The notes beneath the pieces were generated by a model. The model saw only the letters and a program-made list of their open reading frames with translations, was not told the origin of the DNA and ran no database searches. Below, piece after piece: positions 35,925-46,196 of a DNA stretch of 64,000 nt; within the stretch, counting starts at the first letter, position 1; each line of letters begins with the position of its first letter. The stretch lies in assembly GCA_002633005.1 (NCBI GenBank), contig NMRA01000007.1, positions 1,780,838-1,844,837 on the forward strand, given 5' to 3'. Position numbers and translations under genes: made by a program. The stretch is from Phoronis australis (Eukaryota; Phoronida; Phoronidae).

Positions 35925-36996
35925 CTGCAAATAAAAAGACAAGAGTTGATGAATACAAGGATAAAACTCTCCAAAACTCAATCTTAACAACATGCTTCAC
36001 CAATGTACCTAGTTATCGATGAAACGATTCTTGTTTTCAACACACAATGTAACAGTACTTGTTAATGTCACTGGTAGTACTAGTAATTGTATGAATATTT
36101 TAGGAATTGTTTTCTTTTACAAAAATGAGCGTGATACCTCGATTGATGTTAGCAAGTGTTCATTAGTCTCTGATACCTTAATAAAGAGGCATTTCTGAGA
36201 ATTTATTGCCATTGTAGTTATGCGCACAGCTTTCGATTGAGGTAATAGTAGTAGACTGGAGAGTGGAGTGGAGACCAGACCCAGGGCTGAGTTCAGTAAC
36301 ACTAGAGTCTTGCTAGAAAAGCAAGGATTCACGAGATTCCACAGGATATCGCCGTAGAAAGGGCATAATTTTCATAAGATTTTTGTTGTCGCAACACGAT
36401 TATCGCCAGACGGTCATTGACAGCTATCGTCAAGGTAAGTATCCATTGTGGAGTTGCTTGAACAGTGACAGTGTCAGTGATAGTGCGCGTACCAGTTGGT
36501 CCACCATGTATTTTCGGTGGTTAAGACGAGTCACAAAAGACCACCGTGCTTACTTCTCACTCCAGCTTGTCGCTAAACTATCAGCTAGTATATATATTTT
36601 AGCTATACAACTACAACCTCTGGAATCTTCATTTCACTGCCCACCATGATAACAAAAACAAAACTAATGGGTTATTTACATAAATTGGTTTTAACGCTGC
36701 TGTTAAATAAACACGTTTTTCGTCAATATTCCTTGATGTTAATTCAAAGCAACATTACGAAGTTTCTTTTTAGTAATGAAAACATGTTCGAATGCATTGC
36801 AACGATCTTTTGCAAACACTATCCCTTTATTGAAATTCTCTGGTGATGTATCAAAACTTATGCTATGTATCTTCTTTTTCGTTATCTACTTCCGGTGATT
36901 GATTGGGGTTTGGTCGTTTGTGTTTTTTGATGGTGTCTTTCTTGTTCAATTGAAATCTGTGCGCATTACTAAATTGGCCACAGTAAATTCCCAGAA
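35925..36996. promoter_or_regulatory. Shared upstream region of TRNT1 (-) and ACTR10 (+)
   Basis: Just over 1 kb separates the TRNT1 and ACTR10 start codons, which face away from each other, so a bidirectional promoter is likely. A strong + strand donor, CAAG|GTAAGT at 36435, and a candidate acceptor just before the ACTR10 ATG (TTCCCAG ending at 36993) suggest an untranslated ACTR10 leader exon. No TATA box was picked out with confidence. Confidence 0.5.
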
Positions 36997-37223
36997 ATGC
37001 CACTTTATGAAGGTATTGGTTATGGGAGAGAAAAAGATTCTGTAATCCTTGACATTGGAGCGGCGTACACAAAATGCGGATTTGGTGGAGAGAATGGCCC
37101 TCGCTGCATCATCCCATCTGAGGTCAGGCGACCATCAACGGGGCGTGTTGTTAGACTAAGAGAAACATCTACAGAAGACCTTCATGATGTTTTAGTGGAC
37201 TTTCTTTATATTGTTTACTTCAG
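36997..37223 (+). CDS. ACTR10: ACTR10 exon 1
   Basis: ATG at 36997 in context CAGAAATGCC; donor TTCAG|GTAATT at 37224. Residues 1-76, ending [10 protein letters not shown], with the first phosphate-loop region of the actin fold. The start is chosen by match to the human N-terminus. Confidence 0.95.
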
Positions 37224-40200
37224 GTAATTTCTCAGTTTTTAGTGCATACATTATTTTGAAAAGCAGAAAGCTCAGCAAGTTCAGACCACACTGCACAGCC
37301 AAAGGCCGCTCTCATCAGCGGCTCGTGGTTATGTACTATAATGTTATAGCGTTATATAAGCGGCTGATTAGAAGTGCCTGTGTTCCGACTTACCGGTCAA
37401 TATTTTGTCCTTGTTGATGATTTTTGGTCCATTACTTTTGCAGATAAGTTCAAGTCAACCCTACTGATTCAATTTACTTGGCCACATGTTAAAAATTATC
37501 TGTTGACAAATACATTTTGTTGCGACTAAGGTATTTTTTTGTCAGGTGACCTATAATTTTCACATTTAGGACAAAAATAAAAGAGAGATAATTGCAATTT
37601 GTCTATGTATTTAAATCCAATCTATAAATAGCAGGTAACTATTTCCATACATATTGTATAGTATACTTCTTAATAATAAATTGTAAATTAGTTGAGCAGT
37701 TACATTACGCGTATATCACCTGTCTGCCTATGGCATCCGCAGGCAATGTATTGTCTACATATCATCATGATAATGAAAATTAGCTGGCTAGCTAGTTGTA
37801 GATGACATTATATCAAGATACTGGTAGGAATTGATGTTGAAACTCTATAGTGATGTATCCCACAATGACATTATAGCAAAATGTAAAGCGCCCGGCCATC
37901 CTTGTTTTTTTATAACCTCAGGATTCGAATGACTCCTGCCTTGTTTGTTACGGGCGTTTTAAAGAAACAGCCTGATAAATTCCTCTTACTTGTTTCTCAA
38001 TCCTTCTTTAGTAACCAGAAAAAATCAGGTACTTCTAAAACTTTTGAAAATTGATTGCCCTTGCCTGTGTTTTTGTTTTTCATGGAGTATTACAAATTAA
38101 GTTTTGGTTAATGTTATGCAATAAATATTATATTTTCATATCTTTTTTCATAATGTGTATTTCATGTTAAACTTATCAGATTTGAATTATATACCTAGAA
38201 CACAGGCATTTCATTAACTATTTAAAAATTCTGCAAAATCTCACAAGAATTATGATGATGTGTTTTTGTCGTATATAAAATTATGTTCAAGACACTTGAT
38301 TCACTAGGAATTTGTACTTAAAAACTGCTTGTCAGTCCTTCAATCTCTAATTGTAAAGTCATTGAATTCCCACCACTTGAGAATTTTTTCTTGCAAGTCT
38401 TCACCACTGTGATATAGTGTTATGTGCTTTTTGTTCTTTCTCAGACACTTGTTGGTGACTCCGACAGAGAGACGTGTAGTTATTTGCGAGTCTGTACTCA
38501 ACCCATCCGCCAATAGACAGACTCTTGCCAAGGTGCTCTTCAAGCATTACCAAGTTCCTTCAGTGGTATTCTGCCCCACTCACCTGTTAACGCTGTTTAC
38601 CTTGGGTGCCTCGTCGGCCCTCGTTATGGATTCTGGTTACACAGAGACATTTGTTCTGCCTGTGTATGAAGGTATGCCAATACTGAAAGCATGGCAAGCG
38701 TTGCCCTTAGCTGGAAAAGCACTTCATGATAACTTAAAAATCATGCTGTTGGAAGCTGCGACCATATCGACACAAAGGGAAGAGCAGCAGCCACTGTCGT
38801 CAGTAGGGGCATTTGTGGATGAAAAGGTGTTAGAGGACATTAAAGTCCGATGTTGTTTTGTAACAAAAATGGACAGAGCTAAACAAATACAACAAGCTAA
38901 GTTGGAAGAATCTGGCCTGATGCCAACTGAAGGAGGAGCTGAACGTCTGACGCCTCCACCAGATGTCGCCTATCCACTAGATGGCGGTAGGATCGTGCAT
39001 GTCAGTGGGAAGATTAGAGAGGAGACTTGCGAAGTGCTGTTCGAGCAAGACATGGAGGAGAAATCTTTAGCCACCCTCTTACTTGATGCTATACTGAAGG
39101 TTAGAGCTCAGGCTACTTATGAGTTTAGACAAAATTTGGTCTCACTTCACAGTTACTGAACAACAGTTTAGTCGTGTAATTATTATAACACCATAACCTA
39201 GAAATAATATATACTAATTACTTCCTATGTATGTATGCATGCATGCATGCGTGTATGTATGCATGTATGTATAACTAGAAGTTATCGGTATGTTCTCAGA
39301 GACTATGTATTTGATTATTTTTCAGAAATAGTTGTTTGAAGTGTAATACCAAATTTCTGACTCGCACTTTTCATGAAACAGGGCGTAGGTGTTTTTGTCT
39401 AAGGAATGTCATTAGAACTCTTCAAAGGGTTCCAGAGATTACATTGTACACTTCAAGGCAGTTACTCAGGTTGAGTGACAATTAGTGAAGATGACGCTAA
39501 TTGCACGATTCACGTACAGTAATAGACAATTTTTTCTGGGCACTTGTTTCTGAAGTTGGCAAGTATTAAACGCTTTAATTTATTAAAGCCAAAATCTGAA
39601 GTTTCCATATCACAATTATTAAAAGTGTTCAGTATACACCACAATGAAGCTTATGAACTGCTTTGTTCATAAATTCTAGTCTTGGTTTTAGTTCTCCGAT
39701 CATGTGTTAAATACAGTCAAACCACGAGTGTATTGCAAAGTGCTCATTGTTAATCTCTATTGGTGTGATTGCATCGGGCTCCAGTTACAACGAACGTTTT
39801 TGAAAAGTTCTGGGAGGGTTTGTTTTTACCAGGTCCAATTTTGTGTCAAAATATATAACATGTGCAGTTTATTCTGATTACTGGTGAGGATTGATTTGTG
39901 TTCTAACACGTCTGTTTGAACTGTTTTACAGTGCCCCATAGACATCAGGAAAACGCTCGCTGAGAACTTGGTCATTGTAGGAGGGACATCCATGCTTCCG
40001 GGATTCAAAGCCCGTCTCAAAGCTGAGATTTATGACCTGCTGGATAAACCGCAGTACAAAGACTGTCTGAAGTTGAAAGAAGTCAAATTTCACCAGCCTC
40101 CAGCCAAGGACAACTACACTGCTTGGCTTGGTGGAGCAATATTTGGTGCGCTGGAAGTATTGCCTAGTCGATCTGTCTCGCGAGAGAAGTACCTTCAGAC

Positions 40201-40279
40201 TGGAGTGATACCTGATTGGTCGTCGCTGTCTGGTGATGAAGCTGAGGAGGGTGAAAGTTCACCACTGAAATCAAGATAG
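36997..40279 (+). CDS. ACTR10: Actin-related protein 10 (Arp11), dynactin pointed-end subunit, 3 coding exons
   Basis: Arp11 caps the pointed end of the dynactin Arp1 filament together with p62, p25 and p27, and so supports dynein cargo transport. Exons 36997-37223, 38445-39099 and 39932-40279 give 410 codons (409 residues; human 417). It starts [20 protein letters not shown] like human (MPLYEGLGSGGEK), then [39 protein letters not shown], a cluster of [33 protein letters not shown] and [13 protein letters not shown]. The actin-fold nucleotide-cleft motifs ([30 protein letters not shown]) are kept. No acidic or odd insertions beyond a Ser/Glu-rich C-terminus. Confidence 0.95.
38445..39099 (+). 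CDS. ACTR10: ACTR10 exon 2
   Basis: Acceptor TTCTTTCTCAG ends at 38444, donor CTGAAG|GTTAGA at 39100. Residues 76-294, from [20 protein letters not shown] through [20 protein letters not shown] to [20 protein letters not shown]. The open frame continues past the donor to 39159, but the last part has no family match. Confidence 0.94.
39227..39272. repeat. Tetranucleotide microsatellite
   Basis: About 46 bases of mixed ATGT/ATGC units (TATGTATGTATGCATGCATG and onward), in ACTR10 intron 2. Confidence 0.9.
39932..40279 (+). CDS. ACTR10: ACTR10 exon 3 (C-terminus)
   Basis: Acceptor CTGTTTTACAG ends at 39931; 115 codons plus TAG. Begins [20 protein letters not shown] (human [20 protein letters not shown]) and includes [20 protein letters not shown] and [12 protein letters not shown]. 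The final residues are acidic/Ser-rich and not conserved. Confidence 0.95.
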   Translation, partial: CPIDIRKTLAENLVIVGGTSMLPGFKARLKAEIYDLLDKPQYKDCLKLKEVKFHQPPAKDNYTAWLGGAIFGALEVLPSRSVSREKYLQTGVIPDWSSLSGDEAEEGESSPLKSR

Positions 40280-40417
40280 ACCAGGGGACATAACTTACGT
40301 GTGAATGTTTCGTGCTGCGATGGAGCTAATCAGTGAACATTGTCTGCTGAAATCTGGATAGTTTGGAGGCAGAGCTACAGTAAATGTTACCACAGAAGTG
40401 GAGCTGCGTTTTTAGAT

Positions 40418-40655
40418 GCAAAAATTTAGCAAGTAAGCGAGATCATGCATAGCCATGCAAAATCACACGAGAGAAAGGCGATTGTTTCGCGGATATACTT
40501 GGGAGCTTACTAGCGACCCTCACAAAATGGCCGCCACTGAAGTGGGTGAGGTTGAAGTGTTGAATTATGGGATACCAGTCACTGTTTCCATTTCATAAAC
40601 GAAGATTTCTCGCCACAGCTGAAGTGCAAGGATCTTGGGTCTACGGAACATAGCC
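40418..40655 (-). repeat. Dispersed repeat B, - copy
   Basis: Reverse-orientation partner of 28747-28980: read on the minus strand it gives TTCCGTAGACCCAAGATCCT, then TTGCACTTCAGCTGTGGCGA, ATCCCATAATTCAACAC, GTGGCGGCCATTTTGTGAGG and CTCGTGTGATTTTG in the same order. It lies 140 bases after the ACTR10 stop, probably in its 3' UTR. Confidence 0.75.
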
Positions 40656-42906
40656 CAGGTTTGAGTTCCTTAGGGCTTCCGAGTTGGGAGAGAACACGCA
40701 AGTACTCCCAAGATATCACTATGCATGAGATTTCACTAGTCAGTATCTTGCGTTAAAAAAAGAGTCCCCAAGAATTACCCAATCTGTGACCCCCGTGTGG
40801 TCTATGTTGATACGTTGGTGTTATTTTTAGCCTAGGTCCCCAAGTATGTTTGTTTAAATGTACTGTGCACGCTGAAAATAGACAAAATAATGTGGCTTTT
40901 CCTGTCAGGACAGTTGAGTGCGAGTGGAAGTCGCCATCAGAGTAACTGTAATGATGGGGAAACAGTATTTAGTCCTATTGTCTTGGGTGTGTAATGCATG
41001 ACATTAAAATGTTGTGAAAGTGCTAAATTATGCACTACATTGGTTGGCTTCGCATCTCGATGTTACTAGAAAGTGTTCGCTGATTGTTACAAATAGTTAA
41101 TGACAGGAGATTCGTTTTTCATGAGTAATCGTGGCAAGGATAGTGACAATGATTTCCAAGTGAGCTTGGTTGCATGATTTATAAAATCACCTATAAACAG
41201 GGCTTGGAATGACCCATGACAAAAAAGAGGATAATTTTTTCTGCCCCAAATACACATTGCAATCTAAACAACCATACCTCAACAGATCGAAAGTAAACAT
41301 TATCACAAGACGCCCTGTAACTGTGTCGTGTTGGCAAAACGCACTCATCTTAAGCAGTATCTGACATCTATTTCAGCAAAAAAATGAAGGCAATAATGTT
41401 CAGTCATCAAAAACTACTTTCTTCTAAAACTTTGTCAACTTGTTCTTATCCTTTGCATTAATTGAAATCTGTGGCAGCAAAGCATCTAGTATTCCAGACA
41501 GCAATACTTCTTTGTTGACTGAAACTAATCCGCTGTGACAAACTTCATGAGCCTGAGCTAAATTATTAACTGTTAATTCTGATGCTTAGAAGTCATTTCT
41601 TGTCTGAATGAAGAACAAGACAAAGCCAATATGGCGAGTGGCCAAATTTTGAAAAAAAGGTGGGCATGTTGCATCGTATTAGTGTCTGACGTGAATTTTG
41701 AGGTGGCTAAAGCTTACGTGTCAAGCGGGTGGTTACTATATGTGCTTCCACTCACCTGCAATTCTTGAAGACTGACCACAACCTGAATACAAAATTGATG
41801 TGTAGAGACAATTGCATTATTGTGTGTTGTACATTGCATTAAGTAGCTCATAGTACAGTTTGAACTTCTTTTTTTGTGGTAAAATTGATATTGTTAAGTA
41901 TATTAGTGTGTCATAAATTATGCTTGTAATTTAAGGCATAGATTTATTATTTGGCATTAAATGACAATAACTTTAAACAACTGTTACTATGTTTTATTAA
42001 GCATACGTCAGACAGTTAACAAGCAGCACAAGTAACAACTTATCTAAGAAAATAATAAATTATTGAATGATGGCACACGATTTTAGTTCCTAACATAATG
42101 GCAAAGGATGCTTTTAATACTCTTAGTATATACCATAAATAGTTGAATGTTTAAATACGATAATGTTATTCAAGTAAATCACAAGATCAAAAACGATATC
42201 CTAATGGAATGTCAGTCATAAACACTGGAACAATGCACTGTTCCAAAATATCCCCGTGTGATATTCTAAAACTGAACGTCATCCATTTGTCAAGTTTACG
42301 TCAACAGAGATTTTTTCAGAGCCAGTGAAGCTCTGAATGTCAAAAAATACAATTAAGTCCTGCTCGTAAATACCTTTTTCATCACAGGGTGAAGTCTTTA
42401 TGAACAAGTCTGGCACAGCTATAAAATCCATGTGTTAAGTGGTTTTTGTAATTTTATTGGTAAATGTAACCTATAGTTGAACTTGGCATCTGTGACACGG
42501 TGACCGAATTGGCCCCCACCATCTATGGCTATAATTTTATGTGCAATGATAAACCAGGTGAAAAGTGCATTATTTTATTTCCAACATAAGGCCAAACGCA
42601 TACCTGGTAGTGATCTCTACCTAACTCATTTTGAGACCTGTGCTCATCAACTAAAAAAATGCCTGCCCACATCAACTTCAACCAAAGTTTTGGGAAAGGG
42701 TTTGAAAAACTGCTAACAGCATTTCTCAAAGTTTGAAATCCCAAGACTTGCCAAGTGATTTATAAAAAATCAACTCAACTCTGGTGGATTTTTTTGAAAA
42801 GTAAGCAAAAAATGTACCACCAACTCCATCTTAAAAAAACTAGGGCTCAGGGGAATGCTATCATACTCTAAATTATTTTTCACATTTTCTGTTCTACTTT
42901 TGCACA

Positions 42907-42984
42907 AACTCAAGATAACCATCTTGAGTTATGAACTCAAGATTACCATCTTGAGTTACGAACTCAAGATAACCATCTTGAGTT
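42907..42984. repeat. Tandem array of three palindromes, 27-bp period
   Basis: AACTCAAGAT-NACC-ATCTTGAGTT occurs three times at 42907, 42934 and 42961, each a perfect 10-base stem with a 4-base loop (AACC, TACC, AACC) and 3-base spacers. Each unit can fold alone, or neighbouring arms can pair with each other. Confidence 0.92.
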
Positions 42985-45346
42985 CATATTCAAAGAGAGT
43001 GGAAAATGTCAAAAAATATTTTTGAGTCTGATATCGAAGAAAAAGAGAAGCTGGGCCCAGCACCAACTATTCCTTTTTCAGCCTAATCTTGAAATTAAAA
43101 TTCCCAAAAATTTCATAATACAAAATTGTGCTTTAAAAATAATTGTTAATACAGTGTATGATGATGTGATATAGCTTTAGCATTCCTCACTATGACCTTG
43201 AAAACCATGTCTAGGTCACCAAGTTCGACTCGCCTGAAGATGTTGCGGCTACACCTCAGCCAAAAACATGAACCAAATTTAAAGCTTCATTCTTGAGATA
43301 CGCCATCAACATTTTCCCAAATAAAACTTTTTTTTTGCCAGAGGAGACCATAAAATTGAGGCCACGGTCACCAAAATCAATATGCGACCACCTACGGCAC
43401 AAAACATGAACAAAAATCAAAGCTTCATTCTTGACATATGCTGTCGACAAAATTGTGTGTCATGAATACTAGGTCCGCCATTTTATGCTAAAGGTGGGGA
43501 GGACAATGAAAAAATCTAAAAACAATAACAAAAGTGGTTTTACACTTTTCATCAAAGATCTCATAACAAATATCTTCAGCAAGTCTTAACTTAAAATACC
43601 CACATCTGCAAGTGAAATGGCTTCATGTGATAACAGGTAGCAGAACTAAACAAGACAACACTAAGTGCAAATGTTCAAAGAAATTTCAACTTGAAAAACA
43701 AGTGTTTAAAAGACACTTTTTCTGAAAACATGTAACACTATACCCAGTGAATATATCTTAACTCACTTAACTTGTTCTTCCCACTGACATTATATACGTG
43801 CACGCACTCACATGTAAGTTGTAACTGGACTACAGTTAAGCGACCAAAATATCGGACATTCTGGTCTATAATTCCTAATTGTACTTCATTGAAAATGTAA
43901 ACAGAAATACAGAATATAACGATGAGTTCTTCTGTTGTTGAACCTGCTTACCACAAGATATAATGCAATTTGACTACAAAGCACTGTATTTTTGATGAAC
44001 CAGCACAGAAGACAAAGCAAGTGCAATGTCACTGCAATGTAATACATCTATTTAACATGACACACACACTATGCTGCTGGGATGAGAGTTGTTGCAAACA
44101 CCAAATGAAACAAAGGAGGGTAAACCGTGAAAAAATTTTAGTTTCAATTTTTTGAACCGTTCTATGTGATTGTCGACTATGGGCCATCATAGGTGCCTAA
44201 ACTGCACTTTATCTCAGCAAAATCAACAGCAAGCACCACATGTGAATGCCATGCACCAGAATGCAACTTGATGAGACTTATTCATAAATTTTTGCTCCAA
44301 ACGCATACAATTTTTAGGTCAGTCCGATATTTAGGTACACTATCTAAATGTCGTGGCTTTTACCATGGACGAGTTAAGCAAGATAGCACGATTGCTTGTG
44401 ATATCTAAAAATGTGTCAATACCATAGCGACAACAAATAACACCAACCCTTGATCACAAATATGTCTACAGCAGTCGCTCTGTAACCAACAGCACCTAGA
44501 CAAATCACGCAACAAAAACAGATACATTTTGAAAACAGCAACCTTTCTGACATCAGAAGTAGTAACAAATCGATAAACTTGTAAAAAACAACTTCACTTA
44601 CGCAACTAGCAGTTCACAGTTAGGACTTTTTCTTTCCAACGTTGAATCATGATTATAACAGGAGAAAACAGTTCACTTTCAAACAATAAATAATCAATTA
44701 TAATCATCAACAGTACAAAGTCAATCACACAACTCGTAGAGGCACCAAATGTAAATAACAAAACCTATAACACATCTCGATGTCATAGTGCTCACCAATC
44801 GAACAAAAGAGGGCATGTTAACTGTAGAGCAAGAACGACTGTCATTCCTGATGTTACACTGAGTAAAAATGTAGATTTCTGGTCATCTTGGAGAAACCCT
44901 TTTTTGGATTAATTGCCATTCCCTTTGAGAATATCAACTATCCATTGAACAATGAAAAAGGTTGTTAATAAACCAAAAAAACGCCCGCATCTTGGTTCTG
45001 CTGTCACTTGCATTGAGCAAACACAATCATGTGATGGACTGTGCTCAATTGTGAGTAATTAAGCTTGCTTTCTGGAAGTGAAAGCAAAACAAAGAAAGGG
45101 GCCATTTGTTAGTGCTGTCACATTCTATTGTTCATTAAGCAGCAAATACACGCCAGGGACCAGGTGCATACAGTTATACACAGAATAGCAATTACACAGT
45201 ACTATCATGCATTGTGTTGCCATTGTTGGACAACAGTTGCAAATATCAAACTTTAATAGTCAGCTTATAAGTTTTGGAGTTTTATACGGCTCAGAACAGG
45301 GGAACCATAATAACACAGAAAAAAATGCAAAAATCTGCAATTATAC

Positions 45347-45919
45347 TAAGGACTGTTCCAGTAAAATCTGTATGGGAGGGGGGAAGGCACCTTTTTTTCG
45401 CACCCACCACCCATATTTTTCATTTATTTCTTCAGCCTACCACCCGTAATTTTTTATAAGTTTGAAATGCAACCACCCGTAATTTTTTTTTATTCTTGTG
45501 GTTGACTGCACAGGCGCTTGAGTTTATCTGTTCCTCCATCACCACTAACGTCATTCATTACTAAGAAAACATATGTTTCTTATGTATGGTTATTAGCCAT
45601 CGAGAAATTCGAGCACTTGTGGTTAAATGGTGTTATGGGCATGCCGATGAGATCGGAGGGAGTGAAAAAGTCGGAGCTTTTTGCAAGTTGCATTTTTGTT
45701 TCAGTTTTTGATTCTGTGCGAATTGTTTATAAAATTTACTAAAATTACCCACCATCAAACATTTATGGCCCAATGAAACAACAACGACCTGTAAATTTTT
45801 ATTTTTTTGAAGTACGACCACCAGCCATTTTGAATTTAAATCAAACGCAACCACCCATAAATTTTTATTTCAGTTGCCTTCCCCCCCTCCCACACATATT
45901 TTGCTGGAACAGCCCTGAG
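45347..45919. mobile_element. MITE family C, copy 2
   Basis: Left end CTAAGGACTGTTCCAGTAAA and right end TTTTGCTGGAACAGCCCTGAG are inverted complements with few mismatches. Internal GGGAGGGGGGAAGGCAC and its mirror TGCCTTCCCCCCCTCCCACA match the 31193 copy, as does CACCCATATTTTTCATTTATT. About 573 bases with no transposase frame. Confidence 0.8.
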
Positions 45920-46005
45920 AAATGACAGTGTTCCCTTGTAAATATGCCTTTCAAACACATTGCAGCATCACTGTGCTTAAAGTTTGCATTCCTCAGACAT
46001 GACGT

Positions 46006-46011
46006 TTTATT
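46006..46011 (-). terminator. Probable polyadenylation signal of the CXC gene
   Basis: TTTATT on the + strand is AATAAA on the coding strand, 45 bases after the TGA at 46058-46056. Confidence 0.45.
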
Positions 46012-46055
46012 GCAATCACACTTTTATCATGACATGTTTCCTGGACCACACAGGC

Positions 46056-46196
46056 TCAGATCAGATCTTGCTGGGAACAGGCATCAGCCACCTGTTGAGC
46101 CAATTGACCGAGAGGTGGCTCCTTGTCAGGCAACCTGGTCACGTCTGGATCTGGGCAGACTGGGCAAGTACTGCGGTCATAACACTTACAGCATGT
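46056..46196 (-). CDS. CXC gene last exon
   Basis: Acceptor TTATTCATTCCAG ends at 46197; 46 codons plus TGA. Begins TCCKCYDRSTCPVCPDPDVT, a compact set of five cysteines that continues the cluster of the previous exon, and ends in a helix-like QLAQQVADACSQQDLI. Confidence 0.8.
   Translation of the reverse strand, partial: TCCKCYDRSTCPVCPDPDVTRLPDKEPPLGQLAQQVADACSQQDLI

Larger units (their letters stand above)
40280..46005. other. Intergenic region between ACTR10 and the CXC gene (convergent)
   Basis: Both neighbours end into this region. It contains the reverse copy of dispersed repeat B (40418-40655), a tandem palindrome (42907-42984), a MITE (45347-45919) and long stretches where I see nothing. 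ACTR10's polyadenylation site was not fixed; ATTAAA at 41003 is a weak candidate. Confidence 0.5.

Noticed and set aside
42907-42984. CRISPR-like array
   Set aside because: Three short palindromes with 3-base spacers, no unique spacers, in animal DNA.
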